Origin: Savagea sp.
GTDB lineage: Bacteria; Bacillota; Bacilli; Bacillales_A; Planococcaceae
Assembly: GCA_030152265.1 (NCBI GenBank)
Contig: JASLHQ010000123.1
Location: 1-19,959 of the forward strand
Length of the DNA stretch: 19,959 nt
Direction: 5' to 3'
Of the stretch, positions 5,930 through 13,051 are shown one piece after another. Each line of letters opens with the position of its first letter. Position 1 is the stretch's first letter. The notes beneath the pieces are model-generated. The model had not been told where the DNA came from, made no database searches, and saw nothing but the letters and a program-made list of their open reading frames with translations. The position numbers and the translations under genes are program-made.

Positions 5930-8326
5930 TTAAAAGTTTATTTTACTCTTTCTTTCAAAGTATGTGTGCAGTCGATATTCGCATATTTGATGCGTCCAAT
6001 TAAATAAGATTCGCTGTTCTTCTTCTGTCGGTTGAAAGGAGAATGAAAACTGTTCGCCGTCCCATTTCGCTTCCGTATAGGAGTTTGTCCAAGCACGAAT
6101 CGGCATTTGTTTTAATAATTGGACGATTTTTTGCTCATTGTACTGTTGAAGTGCTTCTCCTTGCTTGTCGGATAGATCCGTTTGCCAACGGTAATTTTTC
6201 GCCATTAAATAACGATGAAAAAACGGCGCGATTTCTTGCAATGTAATCGGCTTGTACCAATTTCTTTCTCCTCTTTGTAACATAGCGAGCACGACGATGA
6301 GTTTGTAACTTTTCGTCATCTTCGTCGTCGTCAACGTCTGAAACCATTGCTCAAATTTCGTTAACGTTTGTCGCTCTATTTCATTTAACAATTGCGCATA
6401 CCCTAAAAATTGCGGATACGTTTTAAACTGTTCTCGAACAATTTTAGAGTCGACATCTGCTTTTAAATGAAATTGTAAGTACGTCGGTGTTTTTCCGAGT
6501 TCGAGTCGGAGTTGTCGTAACGCATCCAGTGCACGTTGTTTTCTTGGAGAGCGCTTCGTTCGCAATATTTGAAGTAAGTCAATCACTTCTGTATCGAATT
6601 CGATATGACAATCTGGTGGTAAATGGAAATCACTCGCGACGAACGAAGTCGGAATCGTTTGGTCTTGCGAAAATACGGCGAGCTTTGCATCTGCTTTTCG
6701 ATAGTTTCCGATTAAGTCGATGATGACACAGTGACTTTTACCTTCAGCGAGACGCAATCCACGTCCGATTTGTTGAGTGAATACGGCGAGCGATTCCGTC
6801 GGTCTTAAAAAGAGTAAAGTGTCGACGAGTGGAATGTCGACGCCTTCATTGAATAAATTCACTGTGAAAATAGCATCGAGCTCTCCGAGATGAAGTCGTT
6901 CGATCATCGTTCTTCGTTCAGCAATCGTTGAATCTCCGTGCAGTGCGACCGTACGATAATTAGCGTCGTTGAAATATTGACTCATGGCGAGCGCTTGAGC
7001 GACAGATGAACAGAAGACAATCGTGCGATGCTGTTTATACTTTTGCCACTCTCGTAAAGCAGTTTTAGCGTACTCCTCTCTCAGTTGAGCAGATAGTAAT
7101 TGTGATTCGTCATAGCGATTTGCCCGCCATTCAATCGTTGCATAGTCGATCGGGTCACGCACTCCGATATAGTGAAAAGGCGATAGCCAACCTTGTCGAA
7201 TGGCATCGATAAAGTGAATCGAAATGGCAACATTCCCGTCACATAAGGCGTATACATCTTGATTGTCTAATCGATCAGGAGTGGCAGTAATGCCGAGCAA
7301 AAACTGTGGTTTGAAATAATTCAGAACACGTTCATAACTCATTGCCGTCGCATGATGAAATTCGTCGATGACGATTAAGTCGAAAGTGTCTCGTTCGAAT
7401 TGCTGTAAGTGATAGTGAGCGGATAAAGTAAAGATGGAAGCAAATACGAATCGTCCTTCTTTTTCTTTATGATTGCCATCAAAAATGCTCATCTCATCAT
7501 TGGGAAAAATGTTTTTAAAAGATTGTTTCGCTTGGTGAAGCAATTGTTCACGATGTGCGATAAATAAAACACGTTTAAATGAACGAGCGAAAAAAGCGGC
7601 TAAATATGTTTTTCCTAAACCGGTCGCCATAATGACGAGTGCTTTATCGTATTGTTCTTCGCGCATCGTTTGCAGAGCTTCAAGCGCTAGTTGTTGCGCA
7701 GGCCTAGGTGAAAGTTCGTAGTCTGTCATTATTTCCTCGGAAATGATAGGCGAAAAATCGACTATGAAGTCATCAGCTTCTACTTGAGTACTTAAATTAT
7801 ATGTCGCATTCGCTCGTTCATAGTTACTTCGATAATTTTCTAAAGTGAGCTTATGTAATGAAATGGTCTGTTCATGAAAAAACAGTTGTAAAAATTGATC
7901 GACCGCTCGCTCAAAAAATGGTGCGTCGATGCGCAATTCCGTATGAACATTCCATTCAATCCCTGTCGTTAAAGCACTTTTCGACAAATTAGACGAGCCG
8001 ATGAATGTTTGGCAAGTCGTTTCATACCTGAATAAGTAAGCCTTCGGATGAAAAGATCGACCTTTACTTTCGAATAGACGAATTTCGGCTTCGGGTAGTT
8101 CATCGATTAATAGTTGAAGTGCGTCAGGATTCGTAATGTATAAATAGTCTCCGACGAGTATTTTAATTTCAGCTCCGCGTCGGCTCGCTTCTTTTAAATG
8201 AGAGATGATGAGTTGCACACCGCTTTTTTGAATGAAAGCGACGACGAAATAGATCGTATTCGCTTCCGTCATCGCTTCGATTAAATGCGATTGTAGCTGC
8301 TTTGTAATGAGCGCCAGTTTAGTCAT
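5930..8326 (-). CDS. PLD-nuclease / SF2 DEAD-DEAH helicase fusion protein
   Basis: A 798-residue predicted cytosolic DNA- or RNA-acting enzyme. Residues about 1-175 are a PLD (HKD-family) nuclease domain with H93-x-K95, N113 in GSSNLS, and E124 in GIEWN. This layout resembles the single-motif active site of the BfiI nuclease (H, K, N, E). Residues about 205-560 are an SF2 helicase: Walker A ATGLGKT (234-240), DEFH motif II (321-324), TATP motif III (347-350), and QIGRGLR motif VI (519-525). The remaining 230 residues, with PTYLQFHLKADVDS and TKSYKLIVVLAML, are uncharacterised; related proteins can carry DUF3427 there. All motor and nuclease residues are intact. The start ATG 8326 follows GAGG by six bases and overlaps the upstream gene by 8 bases; TTG 8332 is less likely. 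The family is of unknown function, and defence or repair is inferred. Confidence 0.85.
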   Translation of the reverse strand: MTKLALITKQLQSHLIEAMTEANTIYFVVAFIQKSGVQLIISHLKEASRRGAEIKILVGDYLYITNPDALQLLIDELPEAEIRLFESKGRSFHPKAYLFRYETTCQTFIGSSNLSKSALTTGIEWNVHTELRIDAPFFERAVDQFLQLFFHEQTISLHKLTLENYRSNYERANATYNLSTQVEADDFIVDFSPIISEEIMTDYELSPRPAQQLALEALQTMREEQYDKALVIMATGLGKTYLAAFFARSFKRVLFIAHREQLLHQAKQSFKNIFPNDEMSIFDGNHKEKEGRFVFASIFTLSAHYHLQQFERDTFDLIVIDEFHHATAMSYERVLNYFKPQFLLGITATPDRLDNQDVYALCDGNVAISIHFIDAIRQGWLSPFHYIGVRDPIDYATIEWRANRYDESQLLSAQLREEYAKTALREWQKYKQHRTIVFCSSVAQALAMSQYFNDANYRTVALHGDSTIAERRTMIERLHLGELDAIFTVNLFNEGVDIPLVDTLLFLRPTESLAVFTQQIGRGLRLAEGKSHCVIIDLIGNYRKADAKLAVFSQDQTIPTSFVASDFHLPPDCHIEFDTEVIDLLQILRTKRSPRKQRALDALRQLRLELGKTPTYLQFHLKADVDSKIVREQFKTYPQFLGYAQLLNEIERQTLTKFEQWFQTLTTTKMTKSYKLIVVLAMLQRGERNWYKPITLQEIAPFFHRYLMAKNYRWQTDLSDKQGEALQQYNEQKIVQLLKQMPIRAWTNSYTEAKWDGEQFSFSFQPTEEEQRILFNWTHQICEYRLHTYFERKSKINF

Positions 8327-8645
8327 CTTCAACCTCGATTAAAAATAGTCTTTCGTGAAAAGCACCGCGAGCCTCTTCTTTCTGAATACGGATATGTTCG
8401 AGTTGAGCAGGGGTTGAACCGAGTGCGCGAGCTGCTGCGTGGACGAGCTCTAATAAGTCTGCAAGCTCTTCTAATGCATCTGTTTGTGTTTCGGCTTCTT
8501 CAAACTCCTTTAACTCCTCGTGCAGTTTTCTCTTTAGTTCGATGAGATATTGTTCTTCGTTCAATGTTTCAATTGTGAAAGACTTCCCAGTCGCTTCGAT
8601 AATTTCAGGGATGCGATCACGTACTAATTTGTTGTAAATAGGCAT
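8319..8645 (-). CDS. MazG-superfamily nucleotide pyrophosphohydrolase (COG4997 type)
   Basis: A 108-residue all-alpha protein beginning MPIYNKLVRDRIPEII, the typical N-terminus of the COG4997 group of predicted house-cleaning NTP pyrophosphatases. The metal-binding helix pair is visible as KLHEELKEFEEAE (EExxE at about residues 42-46) and ALEELADLLELVHAAA (E..xxD). Such enzymes cut non-canonical or damaged nucleoside triphosphates into monophosphate and pyrophosphate; the exact substrate is unknown. The start ATG 8645 lies 8 bases after AAAAAGGAG. An upstream in-frame GTG at 8654 overlaps that ribosome site and is rejected. Its stop overlaps the helicase start (ATGACTAA), which indicates translational coupling and a joint function. 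Confidence 0.88.
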   Translation of the reverse strand: MPIYNKLVRDRIPEIIEATGKSFTIETLNEEQYLIELKRKLHEELKEFEEAETQTDALEELADLLELVHAAARALGSTPAQLEHIRIQKEEARGAFHERLFLIEVEDD

Positions 8646-8669
8646 CGAGAACACTCCTTTTTAATTCAT

Positions 8670-8698
8670 ACGATAGCATTTAATGTAAAAACATTCAA
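8670..8698 (-). promoter_or_regulatory. Promoter of the pyrophosphohydrolase-helicase operon
   Basis: On the minus strand, TTGAAT (8698-8693), a 17-bp spacer and TATCGT (8675-8670) with an extended TGc just upstream form a good sigma-A-type promoter. It fires divergently from the ywlE promoter about 45 bp away. Confidence 0.6.
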
Positions 8699-8742
8699 AA
8701 AACTTTAACACACTGTTCTTTTTCTTTTCTTAAAGAGTGACG

Positions 8743-8748
8743 TATACT
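8743..8748 (+). promoter_or_regulatory. -10 element for ywlE
   Basis: TATACT lies 12 bases before the AAGGAG ribosome site. The -35 is weak (TTTTCT, 8720-8725, 17 bp). The -10 partly overlaps the palindrome at 8745-8760. Confidence 0.45.
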
Positions 8749-8760
8749 TACTAGTAAGTA
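8745..8760 (+). promoter_or_regulatory. 16-bp perfect palindrome at the ywlE promoter
   Basis: TACTTACTAGTAAGTA is fully self-complementary. It overlaps the -10 and ends one base before the ribosome site. Its size and symmetry resemble TetR-family operators, but no regulator gene of that type is in the window. Confidence 0.5.
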
Positions 8761-8774
8761 AAGGAGTGAGCGAT

Positions 8775-9212
8775 TTGAATATTTTATTCATTTGTACGGG
8801 GAACACTTGTCGTAGCCCGATGGCAGAAGCGATTTTACGCGCTAAAAATTTGCCAGGGGTGAATGTACAGTCGGCAGGTATTTTTACGCAAGATGGAATT
8901 CCGATGTCAGAGCATGCACATGCTCTAGTGCAAAAGCACAATTATCCATATACTTTAACATCTCAAATGGTAAGTCCAGAATTGATTGAATGGGCGAGTT
9001 ATGTGTTGACGATGACACAAAGTCACCGGGATCACCTGCATATTCTTTATCCTGAAGCGAAAGAAAAGATAGAAACGTTAGCTTCCTTTGTAGAGCATAA
9101 CGGACAAGATATTCAAGATCCTTACGGAGGAACTTATGACATGTATGAAGCGACATTTCAACAGTTGGCTACTTACATTGAACGATTAAATCAAAAGATA
9201 GGAGGACAATGA
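8775..9212 (+). CDS. ywlE: Protein-arginine phosphatase (low-molecular-weight phosphatase fold)
   Basis: A 145-residue enzyme of the low-molecular-weight protein-tyrosine-phosphatase fold. The P-loop CTGNTCRS has the nucleophile C7, R13, and a threonine at T11. In YwlE this threonine, in place of the Ile of tyrosine phosphatases, selects phospho-arginine. The general acid is D115 in DPYGG. YwlE removes arginine phosphate added by the McsB kinase, opposing the mark that targets proteins to ClpCP. The frame extends up to GTG 8766, but that codon is part of the AAGGAG ribosome site. TTG 8775, eight bases on, gives the family N-terminus MNILFICTGN. The stop overlaps the next ORF in ATGA, so the MCP gene is in the same operon. 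The placement before rpiB-ywlG-glyA is as in B. subtilis, except for the inserted MCP gene. Confidence 0.92.
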   Translation: MNILFICTGNTCRSPMAEAILRAKNLPGVNVQSAGIFTQDGIPMSEHAHALVQKHNYPYTLTSQMVSPELIEWASYVLTMTQSHRDHLHILYPEAKEKIETLASFVEHNGQDIQDPYGGTYDMYEATFQQLATYIERLNQKIGGQ

Positions 9213-9214
9213 AG

Positions 9215-10492
9215 ATGAAAGGCTTACGTATGAAGCTCGTCGTATTTGTTACAGTGTTAGCGATTGTCACTTACACATCGAGTGCAGTTTGGATCAGTTG
9301 GTTAAGGCCGTTATATTTTCCCAACATTCCATTCGGCATTTTCCAGGCGGTTACTTTTTTATTCGGAATCATCTGGTCTGCGATTTTAGCGGCATTATTT
9401 AGTCGAGTTTTAACGAAGCCATTAATGGATTTGTCCGAGGCTGCAGAGCGTGTAGCGAATCATGAAATTGGTACAAAAATTCCTGTCCCAAGGGGAGAGG
9501 ATGAAATTGTTGAAGTGGCGCGTTCTTTTGAGCGTGTCGTCATCAATTTACGTTCGATGATCGAGCGCATTACGAAAGTATCTGAGGCGACGATTGATAC
9601 GTCACGTTATTTGGCAGAAGGAACGAATGAATCGTTGCGACAGGCAAATGAAGTGGAACGTATGGTGGAAGAAATTTCGAAAGGAGCAGAATCGACAGCT
9701 CATGCGATTCAAGAAGCGAGCGAACAACTAGAGCGAGTCCGTATGAGCGCTAATTTAGTGAATGAAGAAGCGCAAAGTACAGCTGAAGAAGTGCGAGGAG
9801 TTTTACAATCTTTAACTGAAACAGGAGAAGTTGTAGAACGTTTAGTGGAGAGTATTTCATATATCGGGGAAAATAGTGAAACGTCACAGCGAGTGACTCG
9901 GCGTCTCGATGAACAAATGCACCGTATCGTTGATATTGTTGATCTCGTCGGCGCAATAGCAGAGCAGACGAATTTACTCGCTTTAAACGCATCTATTGAA
10001 GCTGCGCGCGCTGGTGAGCATGGTGCAGGATTTGCGGTCGTCGCTGAAGAAGTGCGTAAACTCGCTGATGAGAGTCAACGTTCTGTAACGAGCATCGTCC
10101 AACTTGTGGATGAAGTTCAAGGAACAGTGGATGAAATTGTTCAAAGGATGAGTGAACAAAGCGAACTTGCAACAGCTGAAACGAAACGAGCTACAGAAGC
10201 GGAATTAGCGATGCAGCAGATGTCTCAAAATGTCCGAGGTATGGCCAATCGAGTGATGGCGATTACGTCTATCGTTGATGAACAAACAGAATATGTTGAA
10301 TCGAGTACTGAAGAAATTCAAACAGTCGTTGCGATTGCGGAACAAACAGCAGCGAATACAGAACATGTTACAGATTCAACACGTTATCAGCAAAAGAATG
10401 CTCATGCGATTCGTGATATAGCGGAACGTTTAGAATCAGAAGCGAAGCAATTGGATGCGCTCATCCATCAATTTAAAATGGATGAGAGATAA
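9215..10492 (+). CDS. Methyl-accepting chemotaxis protein with minimal extracellular part
   Basis: A 425-residue transducer. There are two membrane segments, about residues 8-29 and 42-64, joined by only about a dozen outer residues. A HAMP domain (about 64-117, containing LTKPLMDLSEAAERV) follows, then a long coiled-coil signalling domain. The conserved hairpin tip (AEQTNLLALNASIEAARAGE and GAGFAVVAEEVRKLADES) begins near residue 249 and docks CheA/CheW. There is no periplasmic-type sensor domain, so the input is probably membrane-borne, cytosolic or through another protein. AGGAGG (9200-9205) is 9 bases from ATG 9215 but only 3 from ATG 9209, so 9215 is chosen. The ywlE stop (9210-9212) lies just before it. 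The cognate chemotaxis genes are not in the window. Confidence 0.92.
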   Translation: MKGLRMKLVVFVTVLAIVTYTSSAVWISWLRPLYFPNIPFGIFQAVTFLFGIIWSAILAALFSRVLTKPLMDLSEAAERVANHEIGTKIPVPRGEDEIVEVARSFERVVINLRSMIERITKVSEATIDTSRYLAEGTNESLRQANEVERMVEEISKGAESTAHAIQEASEQLERVRMSANLVNEEAQSTAEEVRGVLQSLTETGEVVERLVESISYIGENSETSQRVTRRLDEQMHRIVDIVDLVGAIAEQTNLLALNASIEAARAGEHGAGFAVVAEEVRKLADESQRSVTSIVQLVDEVQGTVDEIVQRMSEQSELATAETKRATEAELAMQQMSQNVRGMANRVMAITSIVDEQTEYVESSTEEIQTVVAIAEQTAANTEHVTDSTRYQQKNAHAIRDIAERLESEAKQLDALIHQFKMDER

Positions 10493-10513
10493 CTGTTAAG
10501 CCCGTTGTATATA

Positions 10514-10522
10514 TGGTAAAAT
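10514..10522 (+). promoter_or_regulatory. Extended -10 promoter candidate for rpiB
   Basis: TGGTAAAAT (TGn plus TAAAAT at 10517-10522) lies 36 bases before the rpiB start. The -35 is poor. No terminator follows the MCP gene, so read-through from ywlE is also expected. Confidence 0.45.
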
Positions 10523-10557
10523 TAATTCAATAATATTATAGAAAGAAGGCAGTTTAC

Positions 10558-10998
10558 ATGAAAGTAGCAATCGCATCAGATCACGGTGGTAATGCATTAC
10601 GCAAGGAACTTATCGAATTATTAAAAGAGATGGAATTAGATTATGTCGATTTAGGCCCAGAAACGGATGATTCAGTCGATTATCCAGATTATGCGAAGCC
10701 AGTAGCGGAAGGCGTTGCGAATGGTACTTATGATCGCGGTATTTTAGTGTGTGGAACTGGAATCGGAATGTCGATCGCAGCGAACAAAGTAGAAGGCATC
10801 CGTTGTGCGCTCGTACATGACGTATATACAGCGCACGCGACACGTGAACATAACGATTCAAATATTATCGCAATGGGCGGCCGTGTAATCGGTGGAGCAT
10901 TAGCACGTGATATTGTGAAAACATGGTTAACGACAGAGTTCGAAGGAGGACGTCACGAACGTCGAATTGAAAAAATTACAGCAATTGAACAACAGTAA
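10558..10998 (+). CDS. rpiB: Ribose-5-phosphate isomerase B
   Basis: A 146-residue RpiB, interconverting ribose 5-phosphate and ribulose 5-phosphate in the pentose phosphate pathway. It has the phosphosugar-binding N-terminus SDHGG (D8, H9), the catalytic cysteine C65 in GILVCGTGIGMSIAANK, and the ring-opening histidine H98 in REHNDSN. It ends with the usual GGRHERRI tail. In B. subtilis the orthologue is ywlF, in the same position next to ywlG. The start ATG follows AGAAAGAAGG. The stop is followed 11 bases later by the ywlG start, with the ywlG ribosome site AAGGAGGG overlapping the end of rpiB, so the two are co-transcribed. Confidence 0.96.
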   Translation: MKVAIASDHGGNALRKELIELLKEMELDYVDLGPETDDSVDYPDYAKPVAEGVANGTYDRGILVCGTGIGMSIAANKVEGIRCALVHDVYTAHATREHNDSNIIAMGGRVIGGALARDIVKTWLTTEFEGGRHERRIEKITAIEQQ

Positions 10999-11009
10999 GG
11001 AGGGATTGT

Positions 11010-11558
11010 GTGGACGCATTACAATTATATTCTTCACAACTGGAACAATTGTTAGCGGAATTCGCTGAGCAAGCACCGTTACAAAAAAATACGTTTTTCG
11101 TCGTCGGCTGTTCAACATCGGAAGTGATCGGAGAGCAAATTGGAACAGCGGGAGTATTAGAAGTAGGCGAATCTCTATTCCGTCCACTTCAACAATTCGC
11201 CAAAAAGCATGAAGTTTTTCTCGCTTTTCAAGGATGCGAACATATTAACCGAGCTTTGACGGTCGAACGTCGCGCGGCGGAACATTTCGGACTTGAGTCA
11301 CTTTCTGTTTATCCGACGAGGGAAGCAGGTGGCTCGATGTCTGCTTACGCTTACGAACATTTAGAAGATGCAGTCGTCGTAGAACAACTTGTCGCGCATG
11401 CAGGAATTGATATCGGACAAACATTGATCGGCATGCATTTAAAAGCGGTTGCGGTACCGATTCGTACATCGATTCGCCAAGTAGGAGAAGCGATTACGAC
11501 AGCCGCCACAACACGCCCTAAATTAATCGGAGGCGTTCGAGCGAAGTATCGTTCGTGA
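11010..11558 (+). CDS. ywlG: UPF0340 / TIGR01440 family protein YwlG
   Basis: A 182-residue soluble protein of unknown function, conserved across Bacillales beside rpiB and glyA (B. subtilis YwlG has about 180 residues). Visible conserved pieces are VVGCSTSEVIGEQIGT near residue 31, FQGCEHINRALTVER near 72, and the C-terminal TRPKLIGGVRAKY. There is no signal peptide and no membrane segment. Cysteines in the GCST and GCEH motifs could bind a ligand or metal, but no reaction is established. Translation starts at GTG 11010, five bases after AAGGAGGG. The steady linkage to rpiB and glyA suggests a housekeeping metabolic role, which is inference. Confidence 0.9.
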   Translation: MDALQLYSSQLEQLLAEFAEQAPLQKNTFFVVGCSTSEVIGEQIGTAGVLEVGESLFRPLQQFAKKHEVFLAFQGCEHINRALTVERRAAEHFGLESLSVYPTREAGGSMSAYAYEHLEDAVVVEQLVAHAGIDIGQTLIGMHLKAVAVPIRTSIRQVGEAITTAATTRPKLIGGVRAKYRS

Positions 11559-11593
11559 ATTCACAAAAAAGAGATACATTTTTCATTTAATTA

Positions 11594-11602
11594 TGGTACA
11601 AT
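11594..11602 (+). promoter_or_regulatory. Extended -10 promoter for glyA
   Basis: TGGTACAAT (TGn plus TACAAT at 11597-11602) lies 65 bases upstream of glyA. A weak -35, GATACA (11573-11578), lies at 18 bp. Confidence 0.55.
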
Positions 11603-11667
11603 CAACTCAGAAACCGAAAGTTCATCATTTTTAAAAAAAGAATGTAAACAAAAAGGAGAATGACGGA

Positions 11668-12909
11668 ATGGATTTAAGTAATGTAAAGCGCACGGACGCA
11701 GCGATTTATGAAGCGATTATGGCGGAGAAAAATCGTCAACAATCAAACATTGAATTAATCGCATCAGAAAACTTCGTATCAGAAGCGGTAATGGAAGCAC
11801 AAGGTTCGTATTTAACGAATAAATATGCTGAAGGTTATCCTGGAAAACGTTACTACGGTGGTTGTGAGCACGTAGACGTAGCGGAAGATATTGCGCGCGA
11901 TCGTTTGAAAGAAATTTTCGGAGCAGAACATGCGAACGTTCAACCACACTCAGGTGCACAAGCGAACATGGCTGTATACTTTGCAGTTCTCGAGCCAGGT
12001 GATACAGTGCTCGGTATGAATTTATCACACGGTGGTCACTTAACACACGGTAGCCCGGTGAACTTCTCAGGAGAATTGTACAACTTCGTAGAATACGGTG
12101 TTGATAAAGAAACTGAAATGATCGATTATGAAGACGTTCGTGCGAAAGCATTAGAGCACAAGCCAAAATTAATCGTAGCCGGTGCTTCAGCATACCCACG
12201 TGAAATTGACTTCGTAAAATTCCGTGAGATTGCAGACGAAGTAGGTGCGCTCTTCATGGTAGACATGGCGCACATCGCAGGTTTAGTCGCTGCTGGAGAG
12301 CATATGAATCCAGTTCCGTACGCAGATTTCGTCACTTCAACAACGCATAAAACATTACGTGGTCCACGTGGTGGTCTCATTTTATGTCGTGAAGAAAACG
12401 CGCGTAAAATTGACAAGTCTATTTTCCCTGGAATTCAAGGTGGTCCATTAATGCATGTCATCGCAGCGAAAGCAGTAGCATTCGGTGAAGCGTTACAACC
12501 AGAATTCAAAACATACATTCAACAAATTCGTAAAAACGCAAAAGTTTTAGGCGAAACATTAGTGGCAGAAGGAATCGATCTCGTATCAGGCGGTACGGAT
12601 AACCACTTACTTCTCCTCAACTTACGTTCACTCGGCGTAACAGGTAAAGACGGAGAAGCTGCACTTGATGAAGTAGGAATTACAACGAATAAAAACACAA
12701 TTCCATACGATACAGAAAGCCCATTCGTCACATCAGGTGTACGTATCGGTACTCCAGCAGTAACGAGCCGTGGTATGAAAGAAGATGATATGAAAGAAAT
12801 CGGTGAAATTATCGCGATGGTTCTTAAAAATGTAAATGATGAAAAGGTGAAAGATGAAGCACGTGCGCGTGTGAAAGCTTTAACAGACCGTTTCCCACTT
12901 TACGCTTAA
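11668..12909 (+). CDS. glyA: Serine hydroxymethyltransferase
   Basis: A 413-residue PLP enzyme converting serine and tetrahydrofolate to glycine and 5,10-methylene-tetrahydrofolate, the main one-carbon source for purines, thymidylate and methionine. The PLP lysine is K228 in TSTTHKTLRGPRGG. Other conserved pieces are IELIASENFVS (29-39), the YPGKRYYGGCE loop (57-67), VQPHSGAQAN (91-100), LSHGGHLTHG, and VDMAHIAGLVAAG with the PLP-binding aspartate D199. The length is normal for bacteria. The start ATG follows AAAAGGAGAATG at good spacing. It has its own promoter and a strong terminator, and is followed by an unrelated cassette rather than directly by upp. Confidence 0.98.
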   Translation: MDLSNVKRTDAAIYEAIMAEKNRQQSNIELIASENFVSEAVMEAQGSYLTNKYAEGYPGKRYYGGCEHVDVAEDIARDRLKEIFGAEHANVQPHSGAQANMAVYFAVLEPGDTVLGMNLSHGGHLTHGSPVNFSGELYNFVEYGVDKETEMIDYEDVRAKALEHKPKLIVAGASAYPREIDFVKFREIADEVGALFMVDMAHIAGLVAAGEHMNPVPYADFVTSTTHKTLRGPRGGLILCREENARKIDKSIFPGIQGGPLMHVIAAKAVAFGEALQPEFKTYIQQIRKNAKVLGETLVAEGIDLVSGGTDNHLLLLNLRSLGVTGKDGEAALDEVGITTNKNTIPYDTESPFVTSGVRIGTPAVTSRGMKEDDMKEIGEIIAMVLKNVNDEKVKDEARARVKALTDRFPLYA

Positions 12910-12916
12910 TTAAAAG

Positions 12917-12953
12917 AAGCCCCGTTTATTCATTACGAATGAACGGGGCTTTT
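12917..12953 (+). terminator. Intrinsic terminator after glyA
   Basis: A 15-bp stem (12917-12931 with 12937-12951, one G-U pair) with a GC-rich base, a 5-base loop and a short T-run ending at 12953. It starts 7 bases after the glyA stop. Confidence 0.9.
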
Positions 12954-12970
12954 GTATGTCCATTCTTACA

Positions 12971-12999
12971 TTGCATGAAAAGTAAATACTATGTACAAT
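12971..12999 (+). promoter_or_regulatory. Promoter of the flavoprotein-symporter cassette
   Basis: TTGCAT (12971-12976), 17 bp and TACAAT (12994-12999) make a near-consensus sigma-A promoter, with a start of transcription near 13006. The stretch after it (13000-13025) is very AT-rich, with no clear operator. Confidence 0.65.
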
Positions 13000-13051
13000 A
13001 TACTGTATTATTATAGTTTTCTGAAATATCTAAATAGGGAGGACATTTTCT

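Noticed and set aside
11555..11564. GTGAATTCAC palindrome at the end of ywlG as a Rex site
   Set aside because: The half-sites have no 4-base spacer, and the sequence overlaps the ywlG stop codon. It is probably a chance palindrome.
11717..12199. A 160-residue minus-strand ORF inside glyA
   Set aside because: It is antisense to the conserved PLP-enzyme sequence, with a composition typical of shadows and no motif.
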